A stretch of 64,000 nt of DNA from Hydractinia symbiolongicarpus (taxonomy: Eukaryota; Cnidaria; Hydrozoa; Anthoathecata; Hydractiniidae). A program made the position numbers and the translations under genes. Location: the NCBI RefSeq assembly GCF_029227915.1, contig NC_079887.1, positions 17,173,650 through 17,237,649 on the forward strand. Reading direction: 5' to 3'. Numbering within the stretch: the stretch's first letter is position 1; the number at the start of each line of letters is the position of its first letter. The notes beneath the pieces were generated by a model. The model saw only the letters and a list, made by a program, of their open reading frames with translations, did no database searches and was not told the origin of the DNA. Below, piece after piece: positions 42,401 to 52,056 of this stretch.

Positions 42401-45400
42401 TTCGTATACGCGTTAATTAAGTGATACATTAATTTTGTGACCGTGTTAGTTTCATGAACTTTGTTTTCTGCTAAAATTGTAAAAAAAAATTTTAACCCTG
42501 ATCCATGCCAAATTCATGAAAGAGATTTAGCACAAAGAAGTTGGACGTCAAACAGTATTGAATGGCTGGAAGGTAGAAGATGCTTGGAGTGGTATCGTAG
42601 TTGAATATAGCCCTTTTCTTAAAAAGAAACGGAAAAAAATTTTCAAACAAAATTTGTTTTACTACATTTCCTCCAAACTATGTTAATTTAATGCACACGC
42701 AACGTATTTTCAGGAAAATCGCGTTAATTTTATGCTTCCAAAATTCGGCAAACCGCGTTTATATCATGTACGTTATTTTTCTAAGTTGTTAATTTTCTGA
42801 TTCGTTAATTTTAAGTAATAATGTATATTAAAACTGTAGTAGCTATACGCACACGTTTTACACTCTAAAATAATGGTATTCACCTGAACGGGTGCACAAC
42901 AAACTTTTATAATGTCTTTTAGTGTTGGTTTCTAAAAAAAAAGTAGAAGTCGAATTAAGGACCACATGTTTGCAAAACATTTTTTAAACAAAAAACGTGT
43001 GTTCATGAAATTAAACACTTGCAAAAATTTGTTTTCAAAGAGATCATTGATTCAATCTAATGACTTTAATTTTCAATTTTTACTCTAGAAATCAAAAATC
43101 CACAAAAAATACCTTCCGCAAAATTTCATATTCTTCCTCATCCTCTTCTTCAGTTGAATTCTCGACAGAGTTCTATAATAAATCAATCATTATTAATGTT
43201 ATATGGCTTGTCGTTTATTTAGCAAATACAAGGATTTGTGTGTGTTTACGTTAACATTTGGCGTAGTGACCCGTGTTGCAAAATCTTGACATTTAGCTGG
43301 TTCATTCTGAAAAAAAAATTTATTTGACTTTTTTAAACAAGCACTACAATGATAATTATAATAACCAATTACATAATTGGAAAGCTTTTTCAAAATTATG
43401 CGTTTTTTTTATAAAAAATCAAAAAATGGCCAACTAATAAACGTTTCTTAACAAGTTTCTTAACTTTAACGGAGTAAAATAGAAGAAAAGAATAATTTAT
43501 GCCTATTTTGCCTATCTACAATGGTGTCTGTTCCGTTGATCTGATATTTCTTAGTTTTTTTAAGGCCACCAGGCAGTTTCTTATAAAGTATATTTCTTTT
43601 AAAAAACAAGCGTGTAGATAAGAATTACTTCAGAAAAAGTCTCCAAATTCTCGAAATCTGTTTAAACAATGGCACATTTACCGTACAAAAACGTGAGTAA
43701 ACGTAAAATTTTGTAAAGATTTTTGAACTTTATAAAAAACAAAGTAAGTTTTAGGTAACATCATGCCTCATAAAATCTTAAGACCAACCAAACAAAGTTA
43801 AAAATACAAAAAAAATAAAAAAATATACCTTATATTCAACAAAGCTGGAAACAAGCTGCCTCGTGATGCTCATGTCCACTTCGTCATCACTATCGAAAAA
43901 CTAAAAGAAGAAAGTATATTACGACGTGTTTTTAATGCGATATCAACCAACCTCGTTAATTATTTCTTAAATATGAGTATACATTTTTCACTTCACTTTT
44001 TTCTATTAGAACCAGGAAATTTGTTTTGTACGATAAAGCTTTAGATTTTTAGAATCTCCCGATTCATTAAAAACTCCCAATGTCGGTGTTTATCATAAAA
44101 ATTGTATAAACAGCTAGTTTCTTTTTTATGGACACGAATTGTTATTATATTAAAAATTATTCCGCGAAAAAATCCACGAATTCACCTGAGGAACAAACTT
44201 TTGCCTGTTGTATATATTTCTCGCATCGGTATTCCGAGCATCGTTGCATGAAGTTATGAAATTGGCTACTCTCTGCGGCAGTGAAAGAGAAGTTGTGAAT
44301 AGCTTTAAAAAGCTCAATTTGACAGTTTTCTTATGCTTTTACAGATTTTTCAGTTAAGAAGATAATAAGGATATAAGCTTCAGCCAAAATTGTAAATGGT
44401 GAAGCTCAAACAAACTTCACGAAATAAATTCCGATTTTAGTAACTATAAAAACAGAGCTTGTAATTATATTTTTAGGCTACATTTTTGCATCCCACGGCC
44501 CGGCTCAAATAGGGTTAAAAAAGAGCTTTCCAGCGGTTGAAATAAAAACAGAATAAAGCTATCAGTTTCTAATTCGCGGAATAGGTTCTCATGAAAGTTC
44601 CAAAATGAAATTGTAACTTTGTCATAACAGGTATTATTAAAATAGAGATAAGCCAAATAAAATTTAAGGTATGAATGTATAAACAATTTGTGCTCGTACT
44701 GAAATCTTTAAAACATTGCCTACCAACTTTTCGCTGAATAAATCTCCTTCAACGACCATCTGAGAAAAAAAGTTAAACCAATTATGGGCTAAAAAGGCAT
44801 CCAGATGCGCTAAGATGACATAGATGTTGCCGTGTTGTTCTGGATATTAGCCTTGGGCTTATCATGATAAATTTTAAAAAACAAGTTTGGGTGGACTTAT
44901 ACGCGGGTGGGCTAAGAAAAAACTAGAAATTTTTAATACATTCCAGAACTAAATAAATTACCATTTTCTTATGTCCCATTTCTGAATTAGCCTTCTCTGA
45001 AGCCTGAGAAAAAGAAAACTGATTTCAACTATTCCGCTAATACAAGTGGGTATGATTTAAATAAATTCGATAACTAAAAAAATTACCAGTTTTTCATGTC
45101 CCATCTCTGAATTAAACTTCTCTGAAACCTGAGAAAAAAAATGATATTTCGCTAATTACAAGTGGATATGACTAAAGTACATTCGAGAACCTAATAAATT
45201 ACCAGTTTTTCATGTCCCATCTCTGCATTAAACTTCTCTGAAACCTGAGAAAAAAATGATATTTCGCTAATTACAAGTGGATATGACTAAAGTACATTCG
45301 AGAACCTAATAAATTACCAGTTTTTCATGTCCCATCTCTGCATTAAACTTCTCTGAAACCTGAGGAAAAAATGATATTTCGATAATTACAAGTGGATATG

Positions 45401-48400
45401 ATTAAAGTACATTCGAGAACCTAATAAATTACCAGTTTTTCATGTCCCATCTCTGAATTAAACTTCTCTGAAACCTGAGAAAAAAAAATGATATTTCGCT
45501 AATTACAAGTGGATATGACTAAAGTACATTCGAGAACCTACTAAATTACCAGTTTTTCATGTCCCATCTCTGAATTAAACTTCTCTGAAACCTGAGAAAA
45601 AAAAGGTTTTCGCTAATTACAAGTGGATATAACTAAAGTACATTCGAGAACCTAATAAATTACCAGTTTTTCATGTCCCATCTCTGAATTAAACTTCTCT
45701 GAAACCTGAGAAAAAAAAGGTTTTCGCTAATTACAAGTGGATATAACTAAAGTACATTCGAGAACCTAATAAATTACCAGTTTTTCATGTCCCATCTCTG
45801 CATTAAACTTCTCTGAAACCTGAGAAAAAGAAAAATAATATTTCGCTAATTACAAGTAAATATGATTAAAGTACATTCGAGAACCTAATAAATTACCAGT
45901 TTTTCATGTCCCATCTCTGAATTAAACTTCTCTGAAACCTGAGAAAAAGAAAAATAATATTTCGCTAATTATAAGTGGATACGACTAAAGTACATTCGAG
46001 AACTAAATAAACAGTTGTTTTGGTTTGATGATTTATTTCAAGGCAGCGTTTTTCTTTATTCTAGATTAACCTTAAGGGAGAAAAGAGTTCGCTTTTGTGC
46101 TTCAGTTTACCGCAAAATTTCAGTAGCTTGCGGGAAATAACTTCCACGAATCTACAAAATTAAATTTTTTGTGGGAAAATTTTTGTGATTCTACTAGATT
46201 TTTCGCGGAAATCGAAATGGAAGATATTTTTCGATTGTTTATTTGTACTCTGATAATTACATTTATTTTAGCTATACGTTTTGTACGCAATTACTTGTTC
46301 ATCTAATTTGGACTAGTTTTAATGAAATTCTATAAATTTTGTCTATCCAGCGAAATTGTCACAGACCATTTTAATGAGAAAGTTTTTTGCGGTTCATGAT
46401 TGACCTTGTGGGAATAAACCTTTGGCAATTTTTCAAAAAACGTAACAATTGCAAAAGTTTTTCCGCAAACACTTTCCTCTAAAGTATTTAACTTGTAACT
46501 TTAGTGCAACATAATATGTACTTATACATCTATTTCATGAAAAAACCTTTTTTATTCTGTATCTCCCCTACGTTAAATAGATTATGTATTATAATGAAGT
46601 AAATAGCTCTTCGCAAAAAAATAATTTTGATATTACCTTCTTAAACACAGATGTCTCTTCTAATTCTCTGTGCATTGCTGATCTTGGCTAAAGTTATAGT
46701 TATGATATATTGATTTTTGAGAACGTAAGGGACTGTTAATATGAAAGGCGGGAAGAAAAGATTGCCGGGACGGTACGTTTGGCCAGATCCCGCTCTCAAT
46801 AATAACTAAACTAAAAATCACTTTGTGTTTATGGAAAATTTTTGTCCTACGACAATTTCTTTCTATCACGGCTCACCGGGATCCTGCTTGAGCTAAGCTG
46901 GATCCCACCTTAGTCGGCACTTTTTTTTTCCATACTGACCTAGGATTTTCGGAATCAGACAACAATTCAACAATCATTTTGTACACTGGAATAAGTAAGA
47001 GTTTAAATGTTTAAATTATTGTAAATTTTTATTATAGATAAATAATGATCATGGCCCAAAACGTTCTGATCTTTAGAGTTACAACAAAAATTAACAAATA
47101 AACGAAAGATGTTTGTTATCGTAACTTGCATTGTTCATTATGCTACTTTATAAAATTTCTTTTAATGTAATCTTATAAGTTTTGAGTACATATAATTTAT
47201 TTTGATTTTTTGAATTTGGCGCTTGTTCGTCCCCGGCCCACTCTTTTCCATACACAAGCGGGACAAAATCGACCAGGCAATCGTCCCGTCTCGCCTTTCA
47301 TAGAAACAGCCACTAATTTTCAAAGAATATAAACCAATAAAACGTTAGGTCTTATTTTTCAGAAAGGTAACTGACAGCTGTATGACAGTAAAACGCTTGC
47401 AAGAAATGGAAAACAAAGAAATGAACACTAAAACCCGCAATGGCGTACCGAATAATATATACTTTGCATATCTTGTATAACCTAAATGAAATATACATAT
47501 ACACTGTATTGAATGGTGTATCATACACATTTTCTTTGCGACGTTTATACAGGTTAGAAATTCTTGGCTCAACCACTATACATTAGACTCTTTATTCATT
47601 TGAATTCAGGGCCAACGCACAGCTATTGAAATCAAGAGGGTTACATTAACAAGACGGTGCCAACTCAAAGTCGAACCGAGGCGCAAAGCAAATCTGCCTT
47701 TAAACGCCCTCTTCAAAATTTAAATCAAATTTTTAAGCGCTCAGTAAAGTAGATTTTACAACTTCGTGAATTCGATAACGGAATGTTCCAAATAATCTGC
47801 CATAAAAGTCCTACGAAAAGTCTTTTACATAAAAGGACTTTTCGTAAAAGACTTGTTTTTTATTTTCCCTTCGTTTCTCTGGACCACGCTCCCGACTCAA
47901 CCCTCCCTATTTTCTACTTATAAAGTAATCAATCTCAATATAGTGTGTGACAATGAAAATAATAATAATATTGTACAATATAGTTTTAAAAGTTGCCGAT
48001 GTAGACATAACACCTTTCAAGATGTTTGTAAATTGGCTGCGAAAACTGTGAAACTTTGGCCAAGAAAGGGAACAAATTTCTGTCAGACCGGTAGGAGTAT
48101 GAAACTATAAAACTATACAGCCCGTTTTAAATTTTTGTTTGCTTTAAGACATTTTTTCAGGTACGTTTCAGGTGCTTTGAACGTCAAAACAAGCATATGC
48201 GATGGAGTCTAATAATGGTACATTTATAGTCTTGTTTTTGTTTCTACACTTCCCAGACCTCACACAATATTTTACTACTGTGAAAATCATCACACCAACC
48301 CTTTTATTACACAACAAACAACAATAGAGAACGTACAACAATTGAAGAATTAGAAAAAGAAGTACGCAATATTTTAATTTTCTTTATAAACTTGTTTTGT

Positions 48401-51400
48401 TTGTTTAAAAAAAATCTTTCCTTGACTGTTGCAGATGTAAGTGTACACAAGAAGCACTTCTTTGAAGTAAAAAGAAAGTAAAATTTTCATAGTTTCGGAC
48501 ATTAATGATAACTGTGAAAGAAACTCTTTTAGAAAACTTTATTCAATTGAGGAAGTATATATTACATTGTATGGCCAGGTTCGCGCTAAATAACGCACTT
48601 ACTTACTACATGTACCATGGGCGTATTGTCATGACTTTTTTACGGGGTAAAGAACATACAGGACAAGACTAAAGCATTTTAACTTACCGTAGAGACTTTT
48701 GGTGCAATCGTAATAGGCATCTTGGTGTTTTTATTCTAAGATGAATTTTATAAGAATATTACAAAAATGTTATAATTTGTTGTTTCTTTCTTTATAACTA
48801 ACTAACTAACTAACTGTTCTCCAAGGAAGATTGCTGTCACCATAGGAATATCTTAATTCGGTTCCAGCCACTATTTCGTTAACAAGAACGAACAGACAGA
48901 AATGGACTCTGCCGTTAACTTCTATAGGGCGCATTTTTGAATTACAAAACGCCACTGCGCTGTCGTTGACGTATTTACCTAACCGTTCTGAGAAGGTTCC
49001 GTCAATACTATAATCAAAAAAAATGTGAGAGTAGAAATGAGAGAATGATGTACATCTATTATTCTCGCATGAAAATTTTTCCAAATTCTAGTTTAACGAA
49101 AAAAAAGTCGGCAAAAAGTGACTAAATTTTGTGCAAGTGAACAACATTTTTGCCGACCGAAAAATTCTTACTGACTTTTTTTACCGATAAGGTATATCTG
49201 TCTAATACTTACCAACATTTGTTGAAAAAAAACAAGAATGAACCAAATTTAGCGTTATAGCGTTGCTGCCTTTTTTCTCCTTCCTCGGAGCTAATAAGTT
49301 CCCCAGGATACTCCAATAAGAACTCCCCCTTCGTAAAATTCTTTTCTGCGAAAACTCCGAAACCTAAAAAATTATTTTAACTTAATTAGCTACTTTGTAC
49401 ATTGCGAACTTGCTGCCTGGTAGTAAAGCAAAATACATTTGCTAAACAGAGTGCAATTTGCGATTAATTTTTAGTTAGTAGTTTAAAAAGGCGAACGAAA
49501 TAAAAGAAAACAGGGTAATAAATGTCCTCTGTGCCACGTTAAATCCAGATTTTCTCACATTTTTCATTCGTCACTTAATGCCTTGCCTTAATTTTAGATG
49601 TTTTTAATGGTTCCATTAACCTTGAAGGTTAAATGACTCTGTTCTTGTAGAGAGGAGGGCATCTTTTTAAAACACGTTTTTTTAAAAAGGAACATAAAAA
49701 ATAACTATATTATTTCATAATATCTTTAAAACACACCAATTTTATCTAAGTTTAAAGCATTTTCCGGCAATTAAGAGGTAATGATTTTCAAAATTTCCCT
49801 CGGTCAAAACTATAGGTGGCCCTCGCGCAGACACTGAACTGCTAATAGAATGATTCAAAAGATATGTCTCCACTGGGTGATATTTGCGACGGTTTTTGCG
49901 ACAAAAAGTAGAAACCAATTCAACTTTTTGTCATGACGACAATCGCGACCAAACCAATGAAATTCCAGTATTTATGACGATCGTCATAAAAATTGCCTAG
50001 TGAAGATTTGGCATCAAAATGAAGGAAAAAATTCGCGATTATGATTTGCAAGCAGCACAATAGCCAAAAAAATAAATCAAGTAACCATAGACAATATGTC
50101 TTAACAATAAAAAAGTAAATTTTCACGATTGAAAACATATTAACTCTTTTCTGCTTTGGCGCTTCATAAGAAGCTCAATTTCATAAATTGCACTCTAAAG
50201 GAGTTACGGATTAATTTGCACTTATAAAGGGCGTCGTTTCAATAATATCTCACAATCATTCTATTAAGGACAAAATTTGTATAAACAGTTACAACTGTGC
50301 GCAAACTGCAGTGTTCATGAGGTTGAAGGATATGTTATTAAGCATTGGAGTTGACTTAGAACTATATTTTTCAAATTACGTAATTTTTATTGAACTTGTC
50401 AAATTAAGCACAGCGAAAACACGTGTTGATCATCCACGAAATTAAATGCCCCGAAAACTTTAAAAACCACCGAAACTATGAAATTTTATTGCACTTTTGC
50501 TGTTGCCCCATTTAGGTTTATTTCACTTTGCAATTAAGGACAAAGAGGTCACCTGTTCTAAAAAGGGGAAAATTAATGGGGGGATTATTTTGCAAAATTT
50601 CTTAAAATTGCTGGATAATTTTTCTTCCCTGAATTTTTCGTCCGCTGAGATATTGTATTTCATTGTATTTTGCTTCTGCTAACTTTAAAATACCTCTTCT
50701 ACTAATTCCTTGAAACATTCTATCTCCCAAAAATAACGGTTATATTATTTATACAAGAAATGCGTAGTGATTAATTTTCTTTCGTTGGTAAACTTCCATC
50801 TGCAAAAACTTCTGCACCATTTTTTTTTTAATTTCTTCGTACTTCACAATAATTAATTCCGCAAAAATTAATTCCGCAAAAATATACTCTGCAAAATGAA
50901 GTATTTGGGGACTACTCATCCCCAAAAATATGGTTCGCAAAAATTTATTCCTCAAATAATTTGTACGCATAAGATAATTGTTTTTGGCATTTAGGAATGT
51001 GTTTTTTTGTAATACTTAGCATACCTATTTCTTTATTTATGTAATATTTTCTCAGCCCGTCCTGATCTACACCTTTCGTTACATGAGCCACTGCCACTTC
51101 ATTATGATCGATTTTGGCTCTCTTTCTGCGACCCTACAATATTAAAATACTCATATTAAGACTATGCCCAAAAAGTTTAATCTTATTAATTTTATTTCTT
51201 TGGAGATATAGTGCACAAGACAATCTTAAAGAAGAAAGAACAATGTGTTTTTTAGTTGTTTTAAAAGCAGTAAATTGTGCTTTTTGCTTTATTTTTACAT
51301 TTTTTTTTGTAGCTATCGAGTTATTAAGAGACAAAAAATATAGATTGAGTTAAACTGTATTCGAGTTATCCGGCGTAATTATAAAGAGTTTGATAAGCAA

Positions 51401-52056
51401 AACCCTTAGGAAATCAAAAAAAGTTTAAATAGCCCATATTCGAGTTAAGCAGCAGCTACTGTAAAAAGAAAATTGTTTCTTAGTAGTAAATGTAGATTCG
51501 CTTGATTTTGTTCTTATAATCTTTAAAAAAAATTCTTGGCAAAATGTCAGATTCAACATTCCTATAAACTGGGTTCTGATAAAAAAACGTATATACCGTG
51601 GAGATTTCACTCTGGTTTTACCAAAAACAGCAGTAGTTTAAAATTATGTAAAATGTTTCTAAATAATCAGTGTCTCAAGAGAAGGCTATAGGCCGCATAA
51701 AGGAAAGCAGTAAAAATCTTTCTCAATAAAATATCCCCTAATTTACGATCTTATATCAATCAGAATAAAAATATTAGTAATAGCAATAACATGAATTTGA
51801 TTTGTGAATAATAGTTGGGATTATTTTCGAATTAAGATTTTCACGGTTCTGATAACTTCCTAAAAATCTATTTTTTTTCAATAAATCAAAAAAATATTTT
51901 CATTTTATCGATATTGATAAAATACGTTGAACACACATTTTACATTTTTATAAAACCGGGTAGTGGTATCAGAAAAAATTAAAATCAGTCATATATATAA
52001 TTACAGCATGTACAGCATTTCATTACTGATCTAAGCCTAACCTGTCTACAAGCCAT
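36459..52056 (-). CDS. SET domain - mini-exon linker - zinc finger - tyrosine recombinase gene
   Basis: A minus-strand gene of at least 29 coding exons was assembled by eye with matching phases throughout. SET exons: 51133-51025, 49363-49213, 49007-48815. Linker exons: 48735-48688, 46687-46637, nine 42-bp exons (45938-44962), 44759-44724, 43900-43829, 43306-43250, 43172-43113, 42931-42884, 41945-41856, 41783-41663, 40160-40074. Zinc fingers and recombinase: 39996-38721, 38058-37883, 37789-37490. C-terminal: 37368-37342, 37118-37068, 36985-36926, 36718-36498. A tentative first exon is 52056-52042. This gives about 1,209 codons before the unresolved end. Recombinase genes of this type, with a C2H2 start and a C-terminal Trp domain, are common in cnidarian and fish genomes as host-like Crypton relatives. 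I believe KMT5A-like SET parts are sometimes annotated with them, but that is recollection. Likely a nuclear protein, inferred to be a chromatin factor or a transposase-derived host gene. Confidence 0.72.
36498..36718 (-). CDS. C-terminal Trp-containing domain exon
   Basis: Encodes RNWNSWSAEELNLVFTHFHR, then KKLPGKEDCQKFIDKNKI and RKWTNIKDCIRNHLLK. The W-[S/T]-x-x-E ... LPGKxDC ... R-x-Wxx[IV]K-xxxRN pattern closes many recombinase-like proteins of this family and may be a Myb-like DNA-binding fold. Phase 1 in; donor AAG|GTAAGA is phase 0. If unspliced, the frame stops at 36459. Confidence 0.75.
36926..37368 (-). CDS. Three short linker exons after the recombinase
   Basis: Exons 37368-37342 (DAVEGQDT; acceptor TGCATTGCCAG), 37118-37068 (EDDFEEVDTSLVSSTK) and 36985-36926 (LKGKGSETRASEAKGAKSK). 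All are phase 1-1, so any of them could be skipped without a frameshift. They form an acidic then basic flexible tail. Confidence 0.6.
37490..37789 (-). CDS. Recombinase catalytic exon (Arg II, His, Tyr)
   Basis: Encodes STKLRKYVATVAQ (box II; Arg present, but the His of HxxR is Thr) and then LANHMGHDVAVHREYYRL. The GH His and the nucleophile Tyr nine residues later sit at canonical spacing. Ends LAKVSKLLLAIDAGMGKEL. Phase 1-1. Catalytic set here: R-K-(T)-R-H-Y. Confidence 0.87.
37883..38058 (-). CDS. Recombinase exon with the beta-hairpin Lys
   Basis: Encodes RLELVHVRGKRGRQVPVLLS, the beta-hairpin carrying the conserved Lys of tyrosine recombinases (compare GKGxKxRxVPL), then IDLRKIVGVAENNIYVFATP. 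Phase 2 in (GTTTTAG|A), phase 1 out (AGAG|GTAAAA). Confidence 0.85.
38140..38600. repeat. Degenerate TTCGCG/ATTTAAT word cluster
   Basis: Many copies of ATTTCGCG, TTTCGCGGA and CGCGAAATTTAAT within one intron, with no fixed period. Similar clusters are at 42355-42790, 46100-46450, 50400-50960 and 54835-55260. Confidence 0.5.
38721..39996 (-). CDS. Zinc-finger and recombinase N-terminal exon
   Basis: A 1,276-bp exon of about 425 residues. First comes a C2H2-like finger (CYFCGTLTSKLSRHLFRHH), then a second (CKFCLGFFYAGDINRHCKRC), then an all-alpha core-binding-like region. The end is ILTRVTVFNKRRGNEPS, where the Arg of KRRGNEPS fits catalytic Arg I of tyrosine recombinases (R-x-x-E). Phase 1 in (ATTCAG|GT), phase 2 out (AACAG|GTAAAC). 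No stops or shifts. Proteins with this layout occur widely in cnidarian and fish genomes. Confidence 0.88.
40074..40160 (-). CDS. Linker exon, 87 bp, acidic
   Basis: Encodes DDINDIDVFNFREAEAESER followed by EKEEELIE. Phase 1 on both sides (TTTTTTTAG|TT and GAAG|GTAGGT). Confidence 0.7.
41170..41285 (-). repeat. Foldback repeat copy (inverted) in an intron
   Basis: Reverse complement begins GTTAGCCCGTGGAAAAATCC, ACGAGTTCGCCCGTC and ends ACAGACAAACGGACAGACG. Same family as 57070-57165 and 11820-12180. Confidence 0.7.
41663..41783 (-). CDS. Linker exon, 121 bp, acidic
   Basis: Encodes DSELDDTRETMSYKPSESSE, SEEYDSEHGDGG and NKNKVTVK. Phase 0 in (CTTCAG|GAT), phase 1 out (AAAA|GTAAGA), which then fits the next exon. 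Confidence 0.65.
41856..41945 (-). CDS. Linker exon, 90 bp
   Basis: Phase 0-0 exon encoding KSFINDSGLFGDMPSVNETY followed by EEEYEKESDN, with donor AAC|GTGAGT. Confidence 0.65.
42884..42931 (-). CDS. Linker exon, 48 bp
   Basis: Phase 0-0 exon encoding KPTLKDIIKVCCAPVQ between TTTTTTTTAG and CAG|GTGAAT. Confidence 0.55.
43113..43172 (-). CDS. Linker exon, 60 bp, acidic
   Basis: Phase 0-0 exon encoding NSVENSTEEEDEEEYEILRK between TTATAG and AAG|GTATTT. Confidence 0.6.
43250..43306 (-). CDS. Linker exon, 57 bp
   Basis: Phase 0-0 exon encoding NEPAKCQDFATRVTTPNVN, ending at donor AAC|GTAAAC. A shorter form using CGG|GTCACT is also in frame. Confidence 0.5.
43829..43900 (-). CDS. Linker exon, 72 bp
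   Basis: Phase 0-0 exon encoding FFDSDDEVDMSITRQLVSSF and then VEYK, between CTTTTAG and AAG|GTATAT. Confidence 0.6.
44155..44290 (+). repeat. Decayed foldback repeat copy
   Basis: CGCGAAAAAATCCACGAATT, then TATATATTTCTCGCATCGGTATT and CTCTGCGG parallel the unit at 12012. It lies in an intron between linker exons. Confidence 0.5.
44724..44759 (-). CDS. Linker exon, 36 bp
   Basis: Phase 0-0 exon encoding MVVEGDLFSEKL between TTTCTCAG and TTG|GTAGGC. Its end (SEKL) echoes the array unit, which suggests common origin. Confidence 0.55.
44962..45938 (-). repeat. Tandem array of nine 42-bp mini-exons
   Basis: Copies (high to low): 45938-45897, 45819-45778, 45705-45664, 45591-45550, 45474-45433, 45359-45318, 45244-45203, 45128-45087, 45003-44962. 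Each is preceded by a T-rich CTCAG acceptor and followed by a GTAATTTA donor, is exactly 42 bp, and is phase 0 on both sides. Eight encode VSEKFN[S/A]EMGHEKL; the last encodes ASEKANSEMGHKKM. The repeat unit (exon plus intron) is about 114-121 bp, and introns are as conserved as exons, so duplication is recent. Any number of copies can be included without a frameshift. Confidence 0.85.
46637..46687 (-). CDS. Linker exon
   Basis: Phase 0-0, 51 bp, encoding PRSAMHRELEETSVFKK, from AACTTTAG to AAG|GTAATA. Other nearby AG sites could shorten it. Confidence 0.45.
46727..47315. mobile_element. Non-autonomous DNA transposon, about 590 bp
   Basis: The left end GGGACTGTTAATATGAAAGG, then CGGGA, GATTGCCGGGACGG, matches the reverse complement of the right end GTGGCTGTTTCTATGAAAGG, then CGAGACGGGACGATTGCC. 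Inside are GGGATCC and CCCGC words common in such elements. No coding frame. It sits in an intron of the SET-recombinase gene. The target duplication is unclear. Confidence 0.6.
48688..48735 (-). CDS. Linker exon after SET
   Basis: Phase 0-0 exon encoding NKNTKMPITIAPKVST with a perfect donor ACG|GTAAGT and acceptor CATCTTAG. It begins the run of short in-frame exons. Confidence 0.6.
48815..49007 (-). CDS. SET domain exon B
   Basis: Encodes IDGTFSERLGKYVNDSAVAF, CNSKMRPIEVNGRVHFCLF and IVAGTELRYSYGDSNLPWRT. It aligns with the CIDAT...LGR.xNHS and the GTELxYDYG-x-xxPWR ends of KMT5A-like enzymes. The usual catalytic 'NHS' is 'NDS', and 'YDYG' is 'YSYG'. Phase 2 in (GATTATAG|T), phase 0 out (ACA|GTTAGT). 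Methyltransferase activity is therefore uncertain. Confidence 0.85.
49213..49363 (-). CDS. SET domain exon A
   Basis: Encodes GFGVFAEKNFTKGEFLLEYP followed by GELISSEEGEKRQQRYN. The GxGVFA start and LLEYxGELI (cofactor-binding N-terminal part) are typical of KMT5A/SET8-type SET domains. Phase 1 in (TTTTTAG|GT) and phase 2 out (TGTTG|GTAAGT). Confidence 0.85.
49866..50006. mobile_element. Short MITE with TCTCCACTGGG ends
   Basis: Left TCTCCACTGGGTGATATTTG and CGACGG mirrors right CGTCATAAAAATTGCCTAGTGAAGA. The middle can pair (ACAAAAAGT with ACTTTTTGT). About 140 bp, in the first SET-gene introns. Confidence 0.55.
51025..51133 (-). CDS. Pre-SET exon of the SET-recombinase gene
   Basis: After TATTGTAG the frame reads GRRKRAKIDHNEV and ends GLRKYYINKEIG at phase 1 donor ATAG|GTATGC. 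The next exon continues GFGVFAEKNF, so the junction recreates the N-terminal strand of a SET domain. The basic start could be a nuclear localisation signal. Confidence 0.7.
52042..52056 (-). CDS. Tentative first exon (MACRQ) of the SET-recombinase gene
   Basis: ATG GCT TGT AGA CAG followed by GTTAGG would give a phase 0 donor that fits the phase 0 acceptor at 51133, yielding MACRQ-GRRKRAK. The ATG has G at +4. Only five codons are involved, so chance is a real alternative. Confidence 0.3.

Noticed and set aside
44962-46010. CRISPR-like array of spaced repeats
   Set aside because: The 'spacers' are as conserved as the 'repeats', the unit has splice sites at both ends, and the genome is animal. 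It is a mini-exon array.
51134-51353. Overlapping frames on both strands next to the pre-SET exon
   Set aside because: Low-complexity Phe/Lys-rich readings of AT-rich intron. Only the exon at 51025-51133 fits the gene's phase pattern.
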